From contig NC_088296.1 in the NCBI RefSeq assembly GCF_032854445.1, positions 19,705,853-19,767,852 of the forward strand: a DNA stretch of 62,000 bases. Direction: 5' to 3'. Below are positions 1 to 12,239 of the stretch, in pieces. This DNA comes from Liolophura sinensis (Eukaryota; Mollusca; Polyplacophora; Chitonida; Chitonidae). The translations under genes were made by a program, and so were the position numbers. Below the pieces are notes generated by a model. That model was not told the origin of the DNA, ran no database searches, and worked only from the letters and a program-made list of their open reading frames with translations. Position 1 is the first letter of the stretch; every line of letters starts with the position of its first letter.

Positions 1-229
1 CATTCGGTTATGTTCTGTATCAAGGGTGAGAAAAAAAGAACACAAATTTTCTCTTTCATAAATAGCGTCGCCCAATATCAGGTTTACTGAAACCACATAT
101 TTTTGTTCCTTTTCACTGAGTCTGTGTATTAAAGGTACATCCTGCACATGCGCATAATTTTGTGAACCAACAGTAAAAAAATGAGCAAATTTGTGTACGA
201 CATGTGTTTATGGTAGCCTCACTCCACGT

Positions 230-230
<1 letters not shown>

Positions 231-295
<65 letters not shown>
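231..295. repeat. (TG)n microsatellite
   Basis: About 32 uninterrupted TG units. No gene is visible around it. Confidence 0.98.
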
Positions 296-297
<2 letters not shown>

Positions 298-1070
298 AAT
301 TTGTAATCAATCGTATTAAAACGTGCTAACGTAGTTCCATCATCAGCCACTTGAGGGCGTGTGGACGGAAAAAATCAGTTACCTATGCTTGGCACGAAGA
401 CTGCAGCATTAATAAAACACAAGTGAAAGTTTAATGCTGCATCAAATTATCTGATGCTTTCTCTCTCACGTTAATGAATGTCATTTAGTTCTAACTCAGT
501 GGAGAATAAACAATCAAAAATAAAGTACTTAAAGGCATTATTACACCTCTTTGAATATCCGCTTACAGAGAAGGGATTGAAATTTCACGCCTGTCAAATG
601 TTTATAAGTTATACTACGATCCAGTATGAGAATATTACTTGCATTATGTTCGGTGCAATGATTTCAGCTGTTATGGGTCAAGTCGCATTGACTTACAAAA
701 TACACAAACAAAGACTAAAACATCGCCACAAGGGAGAGCACGGTGTTGAGGCTCGAGTGATATTTTCTTATAAAAACAGGTATTGTATGAAAATTGAAAG
801 AGGTTTATATATGATGTGAACTCTGCTTAACTGTTACTTTTGTTTAAACATACCCCCCTGGGGTTTTCGTGATCAGTGTTTTGGAAAACATACACCACTT
901 TTAATTAGCTTAAATAAAGGTCATTTTATGCCATTCTATATTTTAAAGAGGTGCTTTCAAATATTTTTAAGTGGATTTCGTTGGCAATTAGCCCATTTTG
1001 CTGGCAATAACACACATGTATTTGCTGTACAGACAGTATCTAGTCGAGGTCCAACGTTTGGTAAACACGT
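296..1070. other. Non-coding stretch with no recognised feature
   Basis: A 113-codon frame at 478-819 exists, but it has no recognisable motif, no splice context and AT-driven composition. I see no gene here. Confidence 0.6.
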
Positions 1071-1074
1071 CTAA

Positions 1075-2012
1075 TATTCCATCAATTCAGTGTGCAATTT
1101 ACATCTCACAGGTCATCTATAAGCACATTTTCGTCCTCCTCTGGTTTTACTCTCAATGATGAACTTACTTTTACATCTCACATTATATAAGTGAACGTAT
1201 TCTAGCCCTCGTTGCCCTCCGTTAAGTGAATTTCCCGTCTTAACATTCCATCAATTCAGTGTGCAATTTACATCTCACATTATATAGGTGAAGGTCTTGT
1301 AGCCCTCGTTGCCCCCCGTTAAGTGAATTTCCCGTCTTAAAATTCCATCAATTCAGTGTGCAATTTACATCTCACATTATATAGGTGAAGGTCTTGAAGC
1401 CCTCGTTGCCCCCCGTTAAGTGAATTTCCCGTCTTAAAATTCCATCAATTCAGTGTGCAATTTATATCTCACATTATATAGGTGAAGGTCTTGTAGCACT
1501 CGTTGCTCCTCGTTAAGTGAACTTCCCATCCTAAAATTCAATCAATTCAGTGTGCAATTTATATCTCACATTATATAGGTGAAGCTCTTGTAGCACTCGT
1601 TGCTCCTCGTTAAGTGAACTTCCCATCTTAAAATTCCATCAATTCAGTGTGCAATTTACATCTCACATTATATAAGTGAATGTCTTCTAGCACTCGTTGC
1701 TCCCCGTTAAGTGAACTTCCCGTCTTAAAATTCCGTGAATACAGTGTGCAATTTATATCTCATATTATGTAAGTGAACGTCTTCTAGTCCTTGTTGCCCC
1801 CCGTTAAGTGAATTTCCCGTCTTAAAATTCCGTCAGTTTAGTGTGCAATTTATATGTCATATTATATAAGTGAACGCGTTATGACACTCGTTGCTCCCCG
1901 TTAAGTGAACTTCCCTGTCTTAATATTTCATCAATTCAGTGTGCAATTTGCATGTCACATTATAGAAGTGAATGTCTTTTAGCACTCGTTGCTCATCGTT
2001 AAGTAAATTTCC
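1075..2012. repeat. Tandem array, period about 97 bp
   Basis: About nine diverged copies of a unit containing AATTCAGTGTGCAATTT, then CTCACATTATATA and CGTTAAGTGAA. Copy starts fall near 1075, 1245, 1342, 1438, 1536, 1632, 1730, 1827 and 1923. The first interval is longer because of an insertion near 1110-1160. Confidence 0.93.
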
Positions 2013-2902
2013 CGACTGACACATGTTAAGAAATGGAATGTCTAAAAGGCCGACACAGACAGACAAAGCCACTCATATACCTAAAAATATACTTCAAGCA
2101 GTATTCATTTGACATGATTGTAAACTGTTACCTATATTGGTTGACTGGCGAGCGGCATGACTCTGATCTTGGCACGGTTTTCGGACGTCTTGGATTTCTG
2201 AAACATAAGCGAAACGCGTCACGGTATGATATCGCAACTTGCTGAAAGAGTCAAGTTTGTTCCATTATCGGTACATGTAAAGTCAACTGATACAGGATTC
2301 TGAATTAGAAAGCTTCAGCGGAGATCATCTCAATGCAGCTATATACATATCAGAGCGCATGCGTAAAATGTAGCCATAAAGCTCCTATGCAGCGAAAAAG
2401 TTGAGCAAAAACAGAAGTAATGCAGCCAACATTTCCAATGTCGGCAAAAACAGAGATTTTTCTAAATCAATGGGAGCTCAGAGCTGAGTCTAAGTGCATG
2501 TAGCAACATATCAGCAAACTAAGCCTTAACAGCAGTGAGCCCGTAAGAATACGCAAAGCACTGTATCAGAGCGCTCTTCTCTATCGTAAGGCAACTTTTG
2601 GAGCAACCCATGGAAAGTATTTATACACATTCTGTAATTAAAATATAGTGTGCCAGTGAAATAAATAAAGATACAAGAGATGCAATGACAATGTTTTTTT
2701 TTATATTTTTAGTTTACACTCATGCGTAAGAGAAAACTTGTACTGCATTCTTGATATAGGCCACACTTTACGAGGTCAAGCCACTGTGTTTTGTCTACTT
2801 GCTTTTGTCTACTTGCTGTGTGAAGTACTTACGATTTATGTATCGGCCTTTCCTCGTCAACAGAGGTGCCTCTTGAGAAGCCTTTGGAATCACTATCGTC
2901 CC

Positions 2903-2943
2903 TATATATATATATATATATATATCTTTCATATTATATTGAC

Positions 2944-3028
<85 letters not shown>
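2903..3028. repeat. (TA)n microsatellite, split, with duplicated flank
   Basis: Two TA runs (2903-2925 and about 2945-3028) are separated by CTTTCATATTATATTGACAT. The same sequence occurs again directly after the second run (about 3031-3052). The arrangement fits slippage or unequal exchange that duplicated the right flank together with the TA run. Confidence 0.92.
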
Positions 3029-3031
<3 letters not shown>

Positions 3032-3880
3032 CTTTCATATTATATTGACATTGGCCTTGCGACTTGCTGCTACTCAAATAGTAATCTCTATTGGCATAAC
3101 TCTGGACTGCAGAAAACTTGCCCATTACAGCAACAAGTAGCACCACTTATATTCTCATGAAAAACTAAACAATCCCTCGGATCTGTTTACGGTACCAACA
3201 CACTCCTCACAACGCCATGCACAGCAGCGTTTGCGAGGCTGGTGGTAAATAAACTGCAAATACTACCAATGACGTAAGCGTAGAGGATGGGGGTGGGGGT
3301 AAACAGCTGTATGCACATTTGTCTCTTCAGTCTTATGGTGTTAGGGGCTACAGGGGCTAGTAATACCTATAATGAAAGACTGGCAGCATAGAGCGTAAAA
3401 GCAGAGCAGTTGCGACAATGTGATAGCTGGCATAACCAGTGAAGAATGTCCTCTTGTCAGTTTACCTCAGTTAGGGTCTTATTCTAATTTTTCATGTATA
3501 TGGCCAAAAAGTAGCACATTCAACGCCACCTAGCCCCATGGCCCAAACTATACTAGATAAGAAAAGACAGGTATTTTAGTTGCAAATTATTACACATCAC
3601 TGGTTTAGAATTACTCAAAATGCTATGTTGTCATTGGATTTCATACACAACAACAATGCAGTGTGAACTTGCCTTGGGGATGCTTAGTCCACTAACAGAA
3701 TCCTGGTTCATGTTTTAGGCGGTATGTTGGAAATTGCTTAAATCGTGTGCTAGTATTCGCGTGATCGGAACCTAGCCGTTGTAAGAACAATTCACTTTGA
3801 ACCATAACCGATGTATGAACAGAACGAAACCGACTGGAACGCAATAACCGCTGTGTTCAAGGGTACATGAAATGTTTGAA

Positions 3881-4102
3881 TGACCCAGTAGCCTCTCACC
3901 AATGCGGTCGCTGTGAGTTCAAGTCAGGCTCATGCTGGTTTTCTCTCCGGTCTTACGTGGGAAGGTCTGCCAGCAACCTGCGGATGGTCGTGGGTTCCCC
4001 CCGGGTTCCGCCCAGTTCCCTCTCACCATAATGCTGGCCGCCGTCGTATAAGAGGAATATTTTGAGTACGGCGTAAAACACCAATCAAATAAATAAATAA
4101 AT
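3881..4102 (+). mobile_element. SINE-A copy (tRNA-V-SINE type), 5'-truncated
   Basis: It contains the B-box-like GTGAGTTCAAGT, the V-like core (GGATGGTCGTGGGTT to CTCACCATAATGCTGG) and a tail of GTACGGCGTAAAACACCAAT followed by (AAAT)n. Its mirror copy lies at 28963-29181. Confidence 0.85.
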
Positions 4103-4557
4103 GAAACGCTTGGTTTTATTTCTCAATACGGAGTATATGACGTGGTGAAACACACAGTAGTGAGAACGATTCTCAGCCTTCTTTTTGGGGCGTTCATATG
4201 GTTTCATACCACAGTTAATCACAGGTCCTGGCGGTCAGCCCGAAAATTCAGTAGCCTGCTGTGGTAATGCCAATGGTGATAGCTGTCAGTACAGCTGTTT
4301 ATGATTGGGAGCGCCCGATTTGGGGGCCACTATGAAGCTGGTTCTACGTTCACAGAATGTTCTTATTTTCACGTATTTTCGGACCGCTCACTATGAATAT
4401 ACATAAAATACTGGGGTAATAGAAAATTTTCCTCAAAAATGAATTGTTTTTCTCATTTTCTTGGCTTGTCTTCGTTGAACCCATAGTGTATTGTTTTATA
4501 GTACCAATAGATACAACATAATTGGATGCTCAAGCATGTAAACTAGTCATATGTTAC

Positions 4558-4640
4558 CCTCCTTCCTGTTGGCATGTGGCATCTTTTGTGAGTAAAAACA
4601 CCAGAAACAGCCAGACTGTCCACCCCACTCTGATGTACCG
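4558..4640 (-). pseudogene. Inverted copy of signal-peptide exon 1, start codon lost
   Basis: On the minus strand this stretch matches exon 1 almost base for base from CGGTACATCAGAGTGG to the donor motif, including the GTAACAT splice site. An 8-base deletion removed the ATG: AAGAAG is followed by TCGG instead of ATGGAATATCGG. No in-frame ATG replaces it before an upstream TGA. No EMI or EGF exon was found on the minus strand to its left, so it appears to be a dead exon left by the inverted duplication. Confidence 0.75.
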
Positions 4641-4902
4641 ACTTCTTTTGCCAACTCACCAGCCTATCGGAAAACACAACACGCCTTTTAAAAATAATGC
4701 TGCATAATGAAAATATTGACAAAATTTATGCGTACGGAGAAACGCTGATTGGCTGACAGTGGAGATACGGTTTCCTGGGTTAAGCCCTGCAGGCTGAATA
4801 AATGTAATGTGCATATACCATACCTAAAATCCAGCCTGGGCACGGCAGAGACTGGTCTTATCTATATCTCACATCAGCCAATCAGAATCAATTCTGTATC
4901 CC

Positions 4903-5046
4903 TTTACCTCAGCACTGAGAGTTTGGAACAAGGAAACATGACCGTTGCAAGTATAGTTATGACTTGGTGTCATGGTGTCTTCGGCATGATACTTCAGTGT
5001 TGGCAGCACAAAAGCCAAAGAAAATACACATACTTCAAAAATGTAC
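4903..5046 (+). mobile_element. SINE-C fragment
   Basis: It shares CAAGGAAACATGAC and the GTGTCTTCGGCATGATACTT core with the other SINE-C copies, here reading toward the tail. The tRNA-like head is missing. The inverted arm holds the matching copy at 27890-28105. Confidence 0.55.
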
Positions 5047-5148
5047 AACACGACCAAGAAAAACACAACCCGAAGAATAAGCGCAAGAAAAGGATCGTCT
5101 CCTTCTCAAATGCATAGAACCGCTACTGACAGCTATCTAAATGATGCA

Positions 5149-5415
5149 TTTATTTACTCATTTGATCTGAATTTTACGCCGTACTCAAGAATATTTCACA
5201 TATATGACGGCGGCCAGCATTATGGGGAGAGGAAACCGGACAGAACCCGGGGGATACCTATGACCATCCACAGGTTGCTGGAAGATCTGCCCACGTACGG
5301 CCGGAGAGGAAGCCAGCATGAGCTGGACTTGAACTCACAGCAACGATTTGGTTGAGATGATTCAGGGTCAATGGGTAGCGCTGGAGTGCTAACCTTCTCC
5401 GCCATAGAGGCCCCA
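5149..5415 (-). mobile_element. SINE-A copy, near full length
   Basis: It begins with the (TTTA)n tail and TTTTACGCCGTACTCAAG, passes through the V-like core and the B-box (reverse strand), and reaches a degraded tRNA-like head ending GAGGCCCCA. The matching copy in the other arm is at 27541-27783. Confidence 0.87.
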
Positions 5416-6845
5416 CCTGCATGTATAACCACCCATATAGGTAAGTTACACTCAGGTATACTGGAACATTCTCAGTCCACAGTTTCTTTACGCCGTCCAT
5501 ATTCTCCAGACTAACTTCTGATTCCAAAGTATAGTTATTATTAGTATAATCCCTTTGCTATAGGTTACATACATTTCTATTATCTAAATCCAAAGAAAGT
5601 GTTTTTGTGCAAACCTTATTCTATAAATTATTGGCCAATCTGAACTTTAACTTCCACATCAATTTTTTTTGGAACTACAAGAGTTTAATTTGTGCACAGG
5701 CTTACAAATGTTGTCTTAACGTAAAAGAAGTACTATTTGTTCTTAACATTTTCCTGGTATGAAATATTAAATATTATGTCAAACATGGTTTTGGGCACTC
5801 GATTCTAGATTGCGTGGATACATTAGAAGTATAGAAGTCCACTTTTCATTGACATGAAATCCGTCATAACTGACTGAAAGGCAATGAGTTACACCTGGAC
5901 CATGAGTCAATCTCTCTGTCGGAGAGTTTCGTCTTCAGTTATATAGTCAAGTTTATTCAGTCTATAAAATTACGTACCTGCGTTGAAATTCATGGTCTTC
6001 ATGTAGAAATGTCGATCAGTTTTTCACTTTCAAACATAAGCCAAAAAAAAAAAAAAATCAACCTAACTTTAATGTCGGTCTTCTTTGCTATAAATGTAAC
6101 ACACTTGTATTTTCAAATATACTTAAGCAAGGTCAATAGTTCCAACAGAGGTCTGTCGTTTGTTCTATGACCCCGTCTGGAAGTATACTCCTTTGGTTTT
6201 ATCCATGCGCTGATCAATATCTAACATTGTAAAACTCGGAACGATACACAAACAAGTATCGAATGACACCAGCAGTATGTTGTACCTTAATAGGGTTCAT
6301 TTTTTGTATAGCTGATAAGGTCAAGCGAATGGTATAACTAACACAATGACAATATTTTAAGCTGCCGCTTTCTTAAGTATCCGGTTCCATATCCAGAAAG
6401 CCCTGGTGACGTCATACAAATACGTATTAATTACGTTATACAATGCCTGCAGGGGAGCTGCCATAGTCACGTGCACGGAAGGTTAAAGGCAAACCAAACG
6501 CTATACTTGCCACGTTGTAACATGCGATGGACAGCTAAAATGCCGTAATTTGGTTCAAATTTGGAACAATACAGTACAATCTGAAACAATCATTAATTTA
6601 GGAACCTTAAGTACAGTGTACGATTCCAAGTTCATCATTTTAGTATTGAATGTTGATATCTTTGCTTTGTATAAGTCATGCTCTGGTACCCATGTTCAAA
6701 GCATTCGATGGTTCAGTGATAAACGGGTGCTCACAGCCAGAATATAGAACCTATGAACAATGAAGCACGATTTCCTTAGAAATACCCATTCTTGCAAATT
6801 ACACGCAAACGATAGAATGTCAGTATTTTCTAATTAGCATATGTA

Positions 6846-7165
6846 TACGTAAGCACGCTTGGGCTTTTACGTCGTGGGTCATACCAAAGACTATAAAACT
6901 GTACCTGCTGCTGTCTCGCTGAGCGCTCTGCATTGAGAAATTAGAGCAAGGAAACAACACTGGTTGGCCCGGTGTCAGTATAATGTGACTGGTTGAGGTG
7001 TCGTGCCAGGTGTCTTTATCATGATGCTTCAGTGGCAGCAGCACTTTGGCTGCATGGGCTCACCCTGCCACAAGAAGACACAGTATATGTACACACACAT
7101 AACGATTGCTCGTCGCTATATGGCTGAAAAATTTCTAAGCACGACGTTAAACCCCAGGCATCCAA
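6846..7165 (+). mobile_element. SINE-C copy, head truncated
   Basis: It reads GCTTTTACGTCGTGGG, the ATGATGCTTCAGTGGCAGC core, the TGGCTGAAAAATTTC block, and the ACGACGTTAAACCCC tail. The mirror copy is at 25713-25935. Confidence 0.6.
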
Positions 7166-7235
7166 AAAAAACATAAACTGAGTGGCGTTTTTTTCTCTCC
7201 TATGAGGGTGACTCGTTATCTATTTGTACAAACAT

Positions 7236-7412
7236 ATATTGCGTCTTCTTGAGGCAGGGTGCATCCATGCCACTAAAGCATCATGCCGAAGACATCAGAC
7301 ATGACATCCCACCCAGTCACATTATACCGGGACAACCATTTGTACGACACGGATTTGATGTCAGGTCTCCCGACTCCAAGGACTAAGCTCTAACTATTAG
7401 GCCACCGAAAAG
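7236..7412 (-). mobile_element. SINE-C copy with tRNA-like head
   Basis: It carries GGCAGGGTGCATCC, CATGCCGAAGACATCAGAC and CCACCCAGTCAC. It ends in GTCTCCCGACTCCAAGG and TATTAGGCCACCGAAAAGG, the complement of a tRNA-like A-box/B-box head. Confidence 0.65.
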
Positions 7413-7915
7413 GTCTTTAAGCCCAGTGAGGAATTCCTCAGTCGAGAACACTCGACCCAAACATTCAGTTCGTTTAACTAAGAACAAGAAAATGCAAAAA
7501 CAAATGAGCCAGGCACAAGATTTCGCACAAGATCTTAGGAGATTGTTGCCGTCTACATCAACTAATCAGCATCTCTGGACATGTCATGTTAGTACATACA
7601 AAATGGCGGCTACTTCCGAAGAAACACCATTTGTTCTGGTCACATGACCTGGACGGTATCATGGCCGTCATTCTCGGCAGAAATTTTTAAAAATGGGCAA
7701 CAAATGTTGCTCGTGTGCGTGTAACTCATATTCCTGATAATCCTATTTTCCACGACAAATGCTGCCATTGTGCGCTGGGCTTTAGGTCCGACCAAAGTAA
7801 TAAAAACATTTAGCATGTTAAATGGAGTGAAATGAGTGGCAGCGTTTTGGAATGTTACGCCGAGGGTTGATTGGTTATAACGTTTTATGAAGGTAGTTAT
7901 ATAGCCATTTTTATA

Positions 7916-8068
7916 TTTATTTTATTTATTTATTTTTTTATTTACTTCATTGGTGTTTTACGCCGTACTCAAGAAAAATTTCTTACACGACGGCCAACAG
8001 CATTATGGTTGATGAAACCGGGCTGGGGCAATTCACGACCCATCCACAGATTGTTAGAACAATGTGGG
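7916..8068 (-). mobile_element. SINE-A copy, head missing
   Basis: A (TTTA)n tail is followed by TTGGTGTTTTACGCCGTACT and a degraded core ending near CCATCCACAGATTG. It has no equivalent at the matching place in the other inverted arm, so it is a later insertion. Confidence 0.75.
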
Positions 8069-8626
8069 TAACAACTCTGCGCCTCACCAGAGCCATGGAG
8101 TTCATGGAGTAAAACAATCTACCAGAGCTGCTCCATGGTGGGATCTGATCCACAACGACTAGATGCCAAGCCGGAGCCTATTGTGTGGCAGGCATACATT
8201 GTACCTGTAAAACAAGGCATTTCAATGACGCATAGCGGAGTGAATTTTTTAAAAGTAACCTTACCCAGACGGGCGGACTTTGTTTTTCGAATGAATACGT
8301 TTAAATAAATAAACTAACGACCAAAAGAAACATTACAAAGAGTTCAGATCAATTCATTCTACCAAAGCAAAAAAACAGGATGACTATAGAGATATAATAG
8401 CCGTCAACCATTATGGACGTTCCAGGTCAATGATCGCAAAAACAGTTCTCGCAACGACGTGTAACATAAACCACCAAAGAACGTATATAACAATGTACAT
8501 AAAGTAAGACGGAATCATGCAGAGCGAAGCTGTGAGCAGTTTCCAGTGATGCTGAAGAGACGCCGGTGTGTTCAAGGCCAAGGAGTGGAATCAGTATTCA
8601 AATAGTGTACTATACTGGTACAAATT

Positions 8627-8894
8627 GATTTATTTGTCTATTTGATTGGTGTTTTACGCCGTACGAAAGAATATTTCACTTTTACGACGGAGTCCAGCAT
8701 ATTGGTTTGAGGAAACCAAGCCAAACCCGGGGTGAAACCCACGACAATCCGCAGGTTGCTGCAAAGCCTTGTCACACAGGGATAGAAAGGAACCAAGCAT
8801 GAGTTGCCCTTGAACTCACATTATCCACGTTGGTGAGAAGCTCATGGGTTACTGCGCCGTATGGCGTGCTAACTAACTCGACCGCGAAAAACCC
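8627..8894 (-). mobile_element. SINE-A copy, full length, diverged
   Basis: The tail GATTGGTGTTTTACGCCGTA is followed by the core with CCGCAGGTTGCTG, the B-box region CCTTGAACTCACA, and a degraded head. The matching copy is at 23757-24018. Confidence 0.82.
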
Positions 8895-9061
8895 AACTAG
8901 TAGGCTACAAATCTTGTCAACAATCAAAAATGTATCACAAGTCCGCTTTGTAGAATGTCTCTCCTAATTATAAGGCTCTCACCATCCGGACAAAGACGAC
9001 AGAGACAACAGATACTCTGTGGGAATAAAGACATGACATTCGAGACTTCCGCATTAAACTT

Positions 9062-9343
9062 ACACTAAAAAAAAAAACAATTTGTTAATTTTACCAAAAA
9101 GTCTGTTGTCTGAGCGATGCAGGAATGTATTCTGTTATTATAACACAAAATTCTGTCAATTTGAAATTAACATCCTGTTATAGTCTAATGGAATATTTAT
9201 GTTGAATTAACAGAATATGAATGAAAGAATATGTTGTATTTAACAGAATAGCTTGCTGCAATAGCAAAATTCATACTAGTATCACTCCGACAACAGGTTT
9301 TCTGTTAAAATCAGCAGATTAATTTTTTGAATATAGATGAATT
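9062..9343. mobile_element. MITE-like palindromic element, copy 1
   Basis: Terminal inverted repeats carry AAAGTCTGTTGTCTGAGCG at the left and its partner ACAACAGGTTTTCTGTTAAA at the right. The interior is AT-rich with many ACAGAATA motifs. It has no coding capacity. Other copies lie at 23327-23585 and 32560-32808. Confidence 0.75.
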
Positions 9344-9394
9344 GAAAAGAATACAAATGGACTAGGTCACGGGGACGGGGGTCATTTTTATGTT

Positions 9395-9413
9395 TGGGAG
9401 GGGGGGGGGGGGC
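9395..9413. repeat. Poly-G tract
   Basis: A run of G broken only near its ends, inside the inverted-repeat arm. The partner in the right arm is not a poly-C run, so it expanded after duplication. Confidence 0.9.
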
Positions 9414-9631
9414 GGACAGTGGAATGCCCAAAGTAAACCACTGCATTTGGCAAATAATTGCTGGAGCTTCCCACATGTAGCACACACGTGACGACACTGT
9501 GGTGAAAGAGTGAGTGAGTGCTTGGGGTTTAACGTCGTCAGTGGTGAAAGACAAGTATTTTCGAATGAACTTCGCGCAAGCGACCTACACGACCATACGG
9601 GTGCCACAGGCTGGGGATAATTATTGTGCTC

Positions 9632-9822
9632 AATTTAATTTGTGTTTTATGCTGTACTCAAGAATATTTCACGGTCAGAATTGTGGTGGGAGAAAAACAG
9701 GTAGTGCCAGGATGAAAGCCACAGTCATCCGCAGGTTGCTGACAGATCTTCGCACACATGAGCGAGGTGGAAGCCAGAATGAGCTGCAAAAACTCTTCTA
9801 GGTCATAGTGCTGTGACACTTA
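9632..9822 (-). mobile_element. SINE-A copy, diverged
   Basis: TTGTGTTTTATGCTGTACTC is followed by AAGAATATTTCACGG and ATCCGCAGGTTGCTGACAG. The tRNA-like head is badly degraded. Confidence 0.7.
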
Positions 9823-9829
9823 GTTGTGG

Positions 9830-11230
9830 GATAAATAGTCAAGTCCTCAGAACCAATTCCAGTGCTAGTTCAATTACTACAGATGCGCCTTTAAAGAATG
9901 ACGGCGACATCTAAAAGCAAAAAAAACAAAAAAAAAAAACAAAAAAAAAAACTCCACAGAAATACAAGCAATAAAGCTTAATATCTTTTGGGGTAGGTTT
10001 TAGAGCAATTGTAAAATACACACAATCTTAAGAAAAACAAGGAAACGTCAATATAGGAAAAATAGTAAATGAATATTCCAGAAGAGCGAGAAAGTTGATT
10101 CATTATTCATCAAGTTTTGTGATGCACTGACTGAAAATGCGTACATCTTGATCTCTTTACTATTCAATTCGTGAAGGGCGAAACAAGATTAACATGTTAT
10201 CGGCCAGATTCGTCGCCATGTGTCAAGCCTGTCATTTTCATGGTGAGTCACAATTTCACGCAATAAACTCGTTATCAGGCGAGATTTGTAATATTTGAGC
10301 ATTGCTGTAAACGATTGGCTGTGGCTAGTTATATGGTAATAGGGGGCTGGCAACTTGCAGTTGTCGATTCTTGATCCGCAGGTAGTGGTAACACGACAAC
10401 ATATCAGATTGTGGGTAATAAAGGAAAAGACCTCCAAATACCACAGCAGGCATCACTTAGTAGACCATTTTAAAACCACTGTATAAGTACACTTTCATTA
10501 ATTTTTTTTAAATTTTTGTGCAGAGAATTAAAGGCACTTTTGAATTCTAAGGTGGGCTTTGTGGATTATGCTAACATAGTTTTGGAACTCGTCACTGGAA
10601 GTTTTTCCAACTCGAATCATGACACTGAATGTTGTCATTTATCTTTTTATCCGTGAGTTCAGGATTACCAACATAATGTTTTCAAAAATCCCTTCTCTTT
10701 CCGATGAGCATCAGAAAAAAGGCGATGTGCCAACAGAGTTATGAGATACCGTCTGTGTGGCTCGTAAAACCGTGAAAGAATGAAAATCCTTCAACACTCT
10801 TCAAAAAAAACTCTAAAAAGTGAAAGTATTCATACACTTAGTTTTCAGTTGTCTGTGTGATAAAACTTAGTTCACATTTAGCTGTGTTTAAAAATAACCG
10901 ACGAGCTAACGACAAACATAATGATGCTTCGGTCGGTCAGCTCGACGCGTTTAGAGGAGTTATAGATACTTACAGTATTGACAGTAGGATCATAGGCTGA
11001 GGTCAATTTTATAATATCGAGTCCCATGTCTAAGTCACATGGCAAGATCTCCGTTGTCTTATACATCCATGTCAATTCTGCTAAATACCCAGGGTAAGTA
11101 AAACTGAGATGTGGCTTTAAGACTGTTCCTTGTAAACATATAACACATGGAGAAGGATTCGTGTTAGAAATGTGGAATATAAATTGTTGTCCGTGCCTAT
11201 CAATGCCTTTTATGTTATGATGAAGCAGAT
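9830..11230. other. Non-coding stretch with no recognised feature
   Basis: Contains an A-rich low-complexity patch at 9919-9950. I see no conserved ORF, exon-like signature or RNA gene. Confidence 0.6.
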
Positions 11231-11233
11231 GAA

Positions 11234-11412
11234 ATTTATTTATTAATTTATTTGATTAATGTTACGCCGTACTCAAGAATCTTTCACTTACACGACAGCG
11301 GCCAACATTATGATGGGGCAAAACCGGCTAGAGCTCGAGAAAAACCCACTGCCATCCCTTTCGGCCGGAGAGGAACCCAGTATGAGGTGGAATTAAACTC
11401 ACAGCGGTCGAT
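11234..11412 (-). mobile_element. SINE-A copy, diverged
   Basis: (TTTA)n, then ACGCCGTACTCAAGAATCTT, CGACAGCGGCCAACATTATG, and GGCCGGAGAGGAACCCAG reaching the B-box region. Confidence 0.78.
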
Positions 11413-12239
11413 AACAATTGACAATTGATTTCGTCAAGTTACAGAATAACAAAGGGGCCACCCGGGAGCTGCTCCGGGCTGGCGAGAAAACAAAAGCCGC
11501 TCTGTTAGTAAGGTAGAATGACCTTGTACATGTTTCATTTTATGTACAATACTACGGCTGCGGTGGCCACAACTGCTCCAATCATGTTACTGTTCCTGAA
11601 CCAGCGTTCGCAAATCCCGATTCAAAGCTGCATGGTGTCTCCGTCGGAGAAATGAAATATCCTTCAGTATAGTGCAAACACCAGTCAAATAAAAAAAAAA
11701 ATAAAAAAAAACCAACAAAAAAAACCAACAAATGAATCAAAGCTGCAAGGAAGTTCTTCTGCGCACCTTAATTTCAACTGCGGCCGTGCCTCCCCACATA
11801 AGCACTCCGCGTGAAGCAGAAAAGCTGGGGAAGCCCGCCCTCTAATCATATTTTCCCGAGGACCGAAAAATGACTTCTTGTCTTAATGCAAGTGAGTTTG
11901 GGTACCATGAGCCCGGACATCGCTGCGACCAGTCCCACTGAGTTGGCGTTCGGGAATCTGCAGCGATTGTTTTAAGCGATTGGGATGAACTCAGCTCTCT
12001 AAGGAATGTCAGAATGGTAACGCAGCACACTGAGTCCATCTAGACGAACTATCGGGTTTCCTCTTGCACCTGTCTTATGTCCGTATAAGCAATGAAATCT
12101 GACATAAACTCGATGAACACGAAGCTGTATAGTTATATACCTGTGAATTCTGCACTAGTGCACGCCCATGCAGGCACATACATAACCCTTTAGACTAAGA
12201 TTGATTCATATGTGTTTAAGGTCGTACGTGGTCCCTTAC

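Larger units (their letters stand above)
3570..9490 (+). repeat. Left arm of large inverted duplication
   Basis: This arm is collinear in reverse complement with 23190-29490. Paired points checked by eye: 3570 with 29490, 4557 with 28505, 6190 with 26790, 6560 with 26200, 8210 with 24540, 9490 with 23190. The coordinate sums stay near 32,650-33,060. Several SINE copies and a MITE-like element sit at matching places in both arms, so they predate the duplication. In the best parts divergence looks like about 5%, with larger indels around 6.4, 7.2-8.1 and 25 kb. Confidence 0.85.

Noticed and set aside
478-819. 113-codon open frame on the plus strand
   Set aside because: No motif, no splice context, and no copy or conservation visible. 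The length is within chance for AT-rich DNA.
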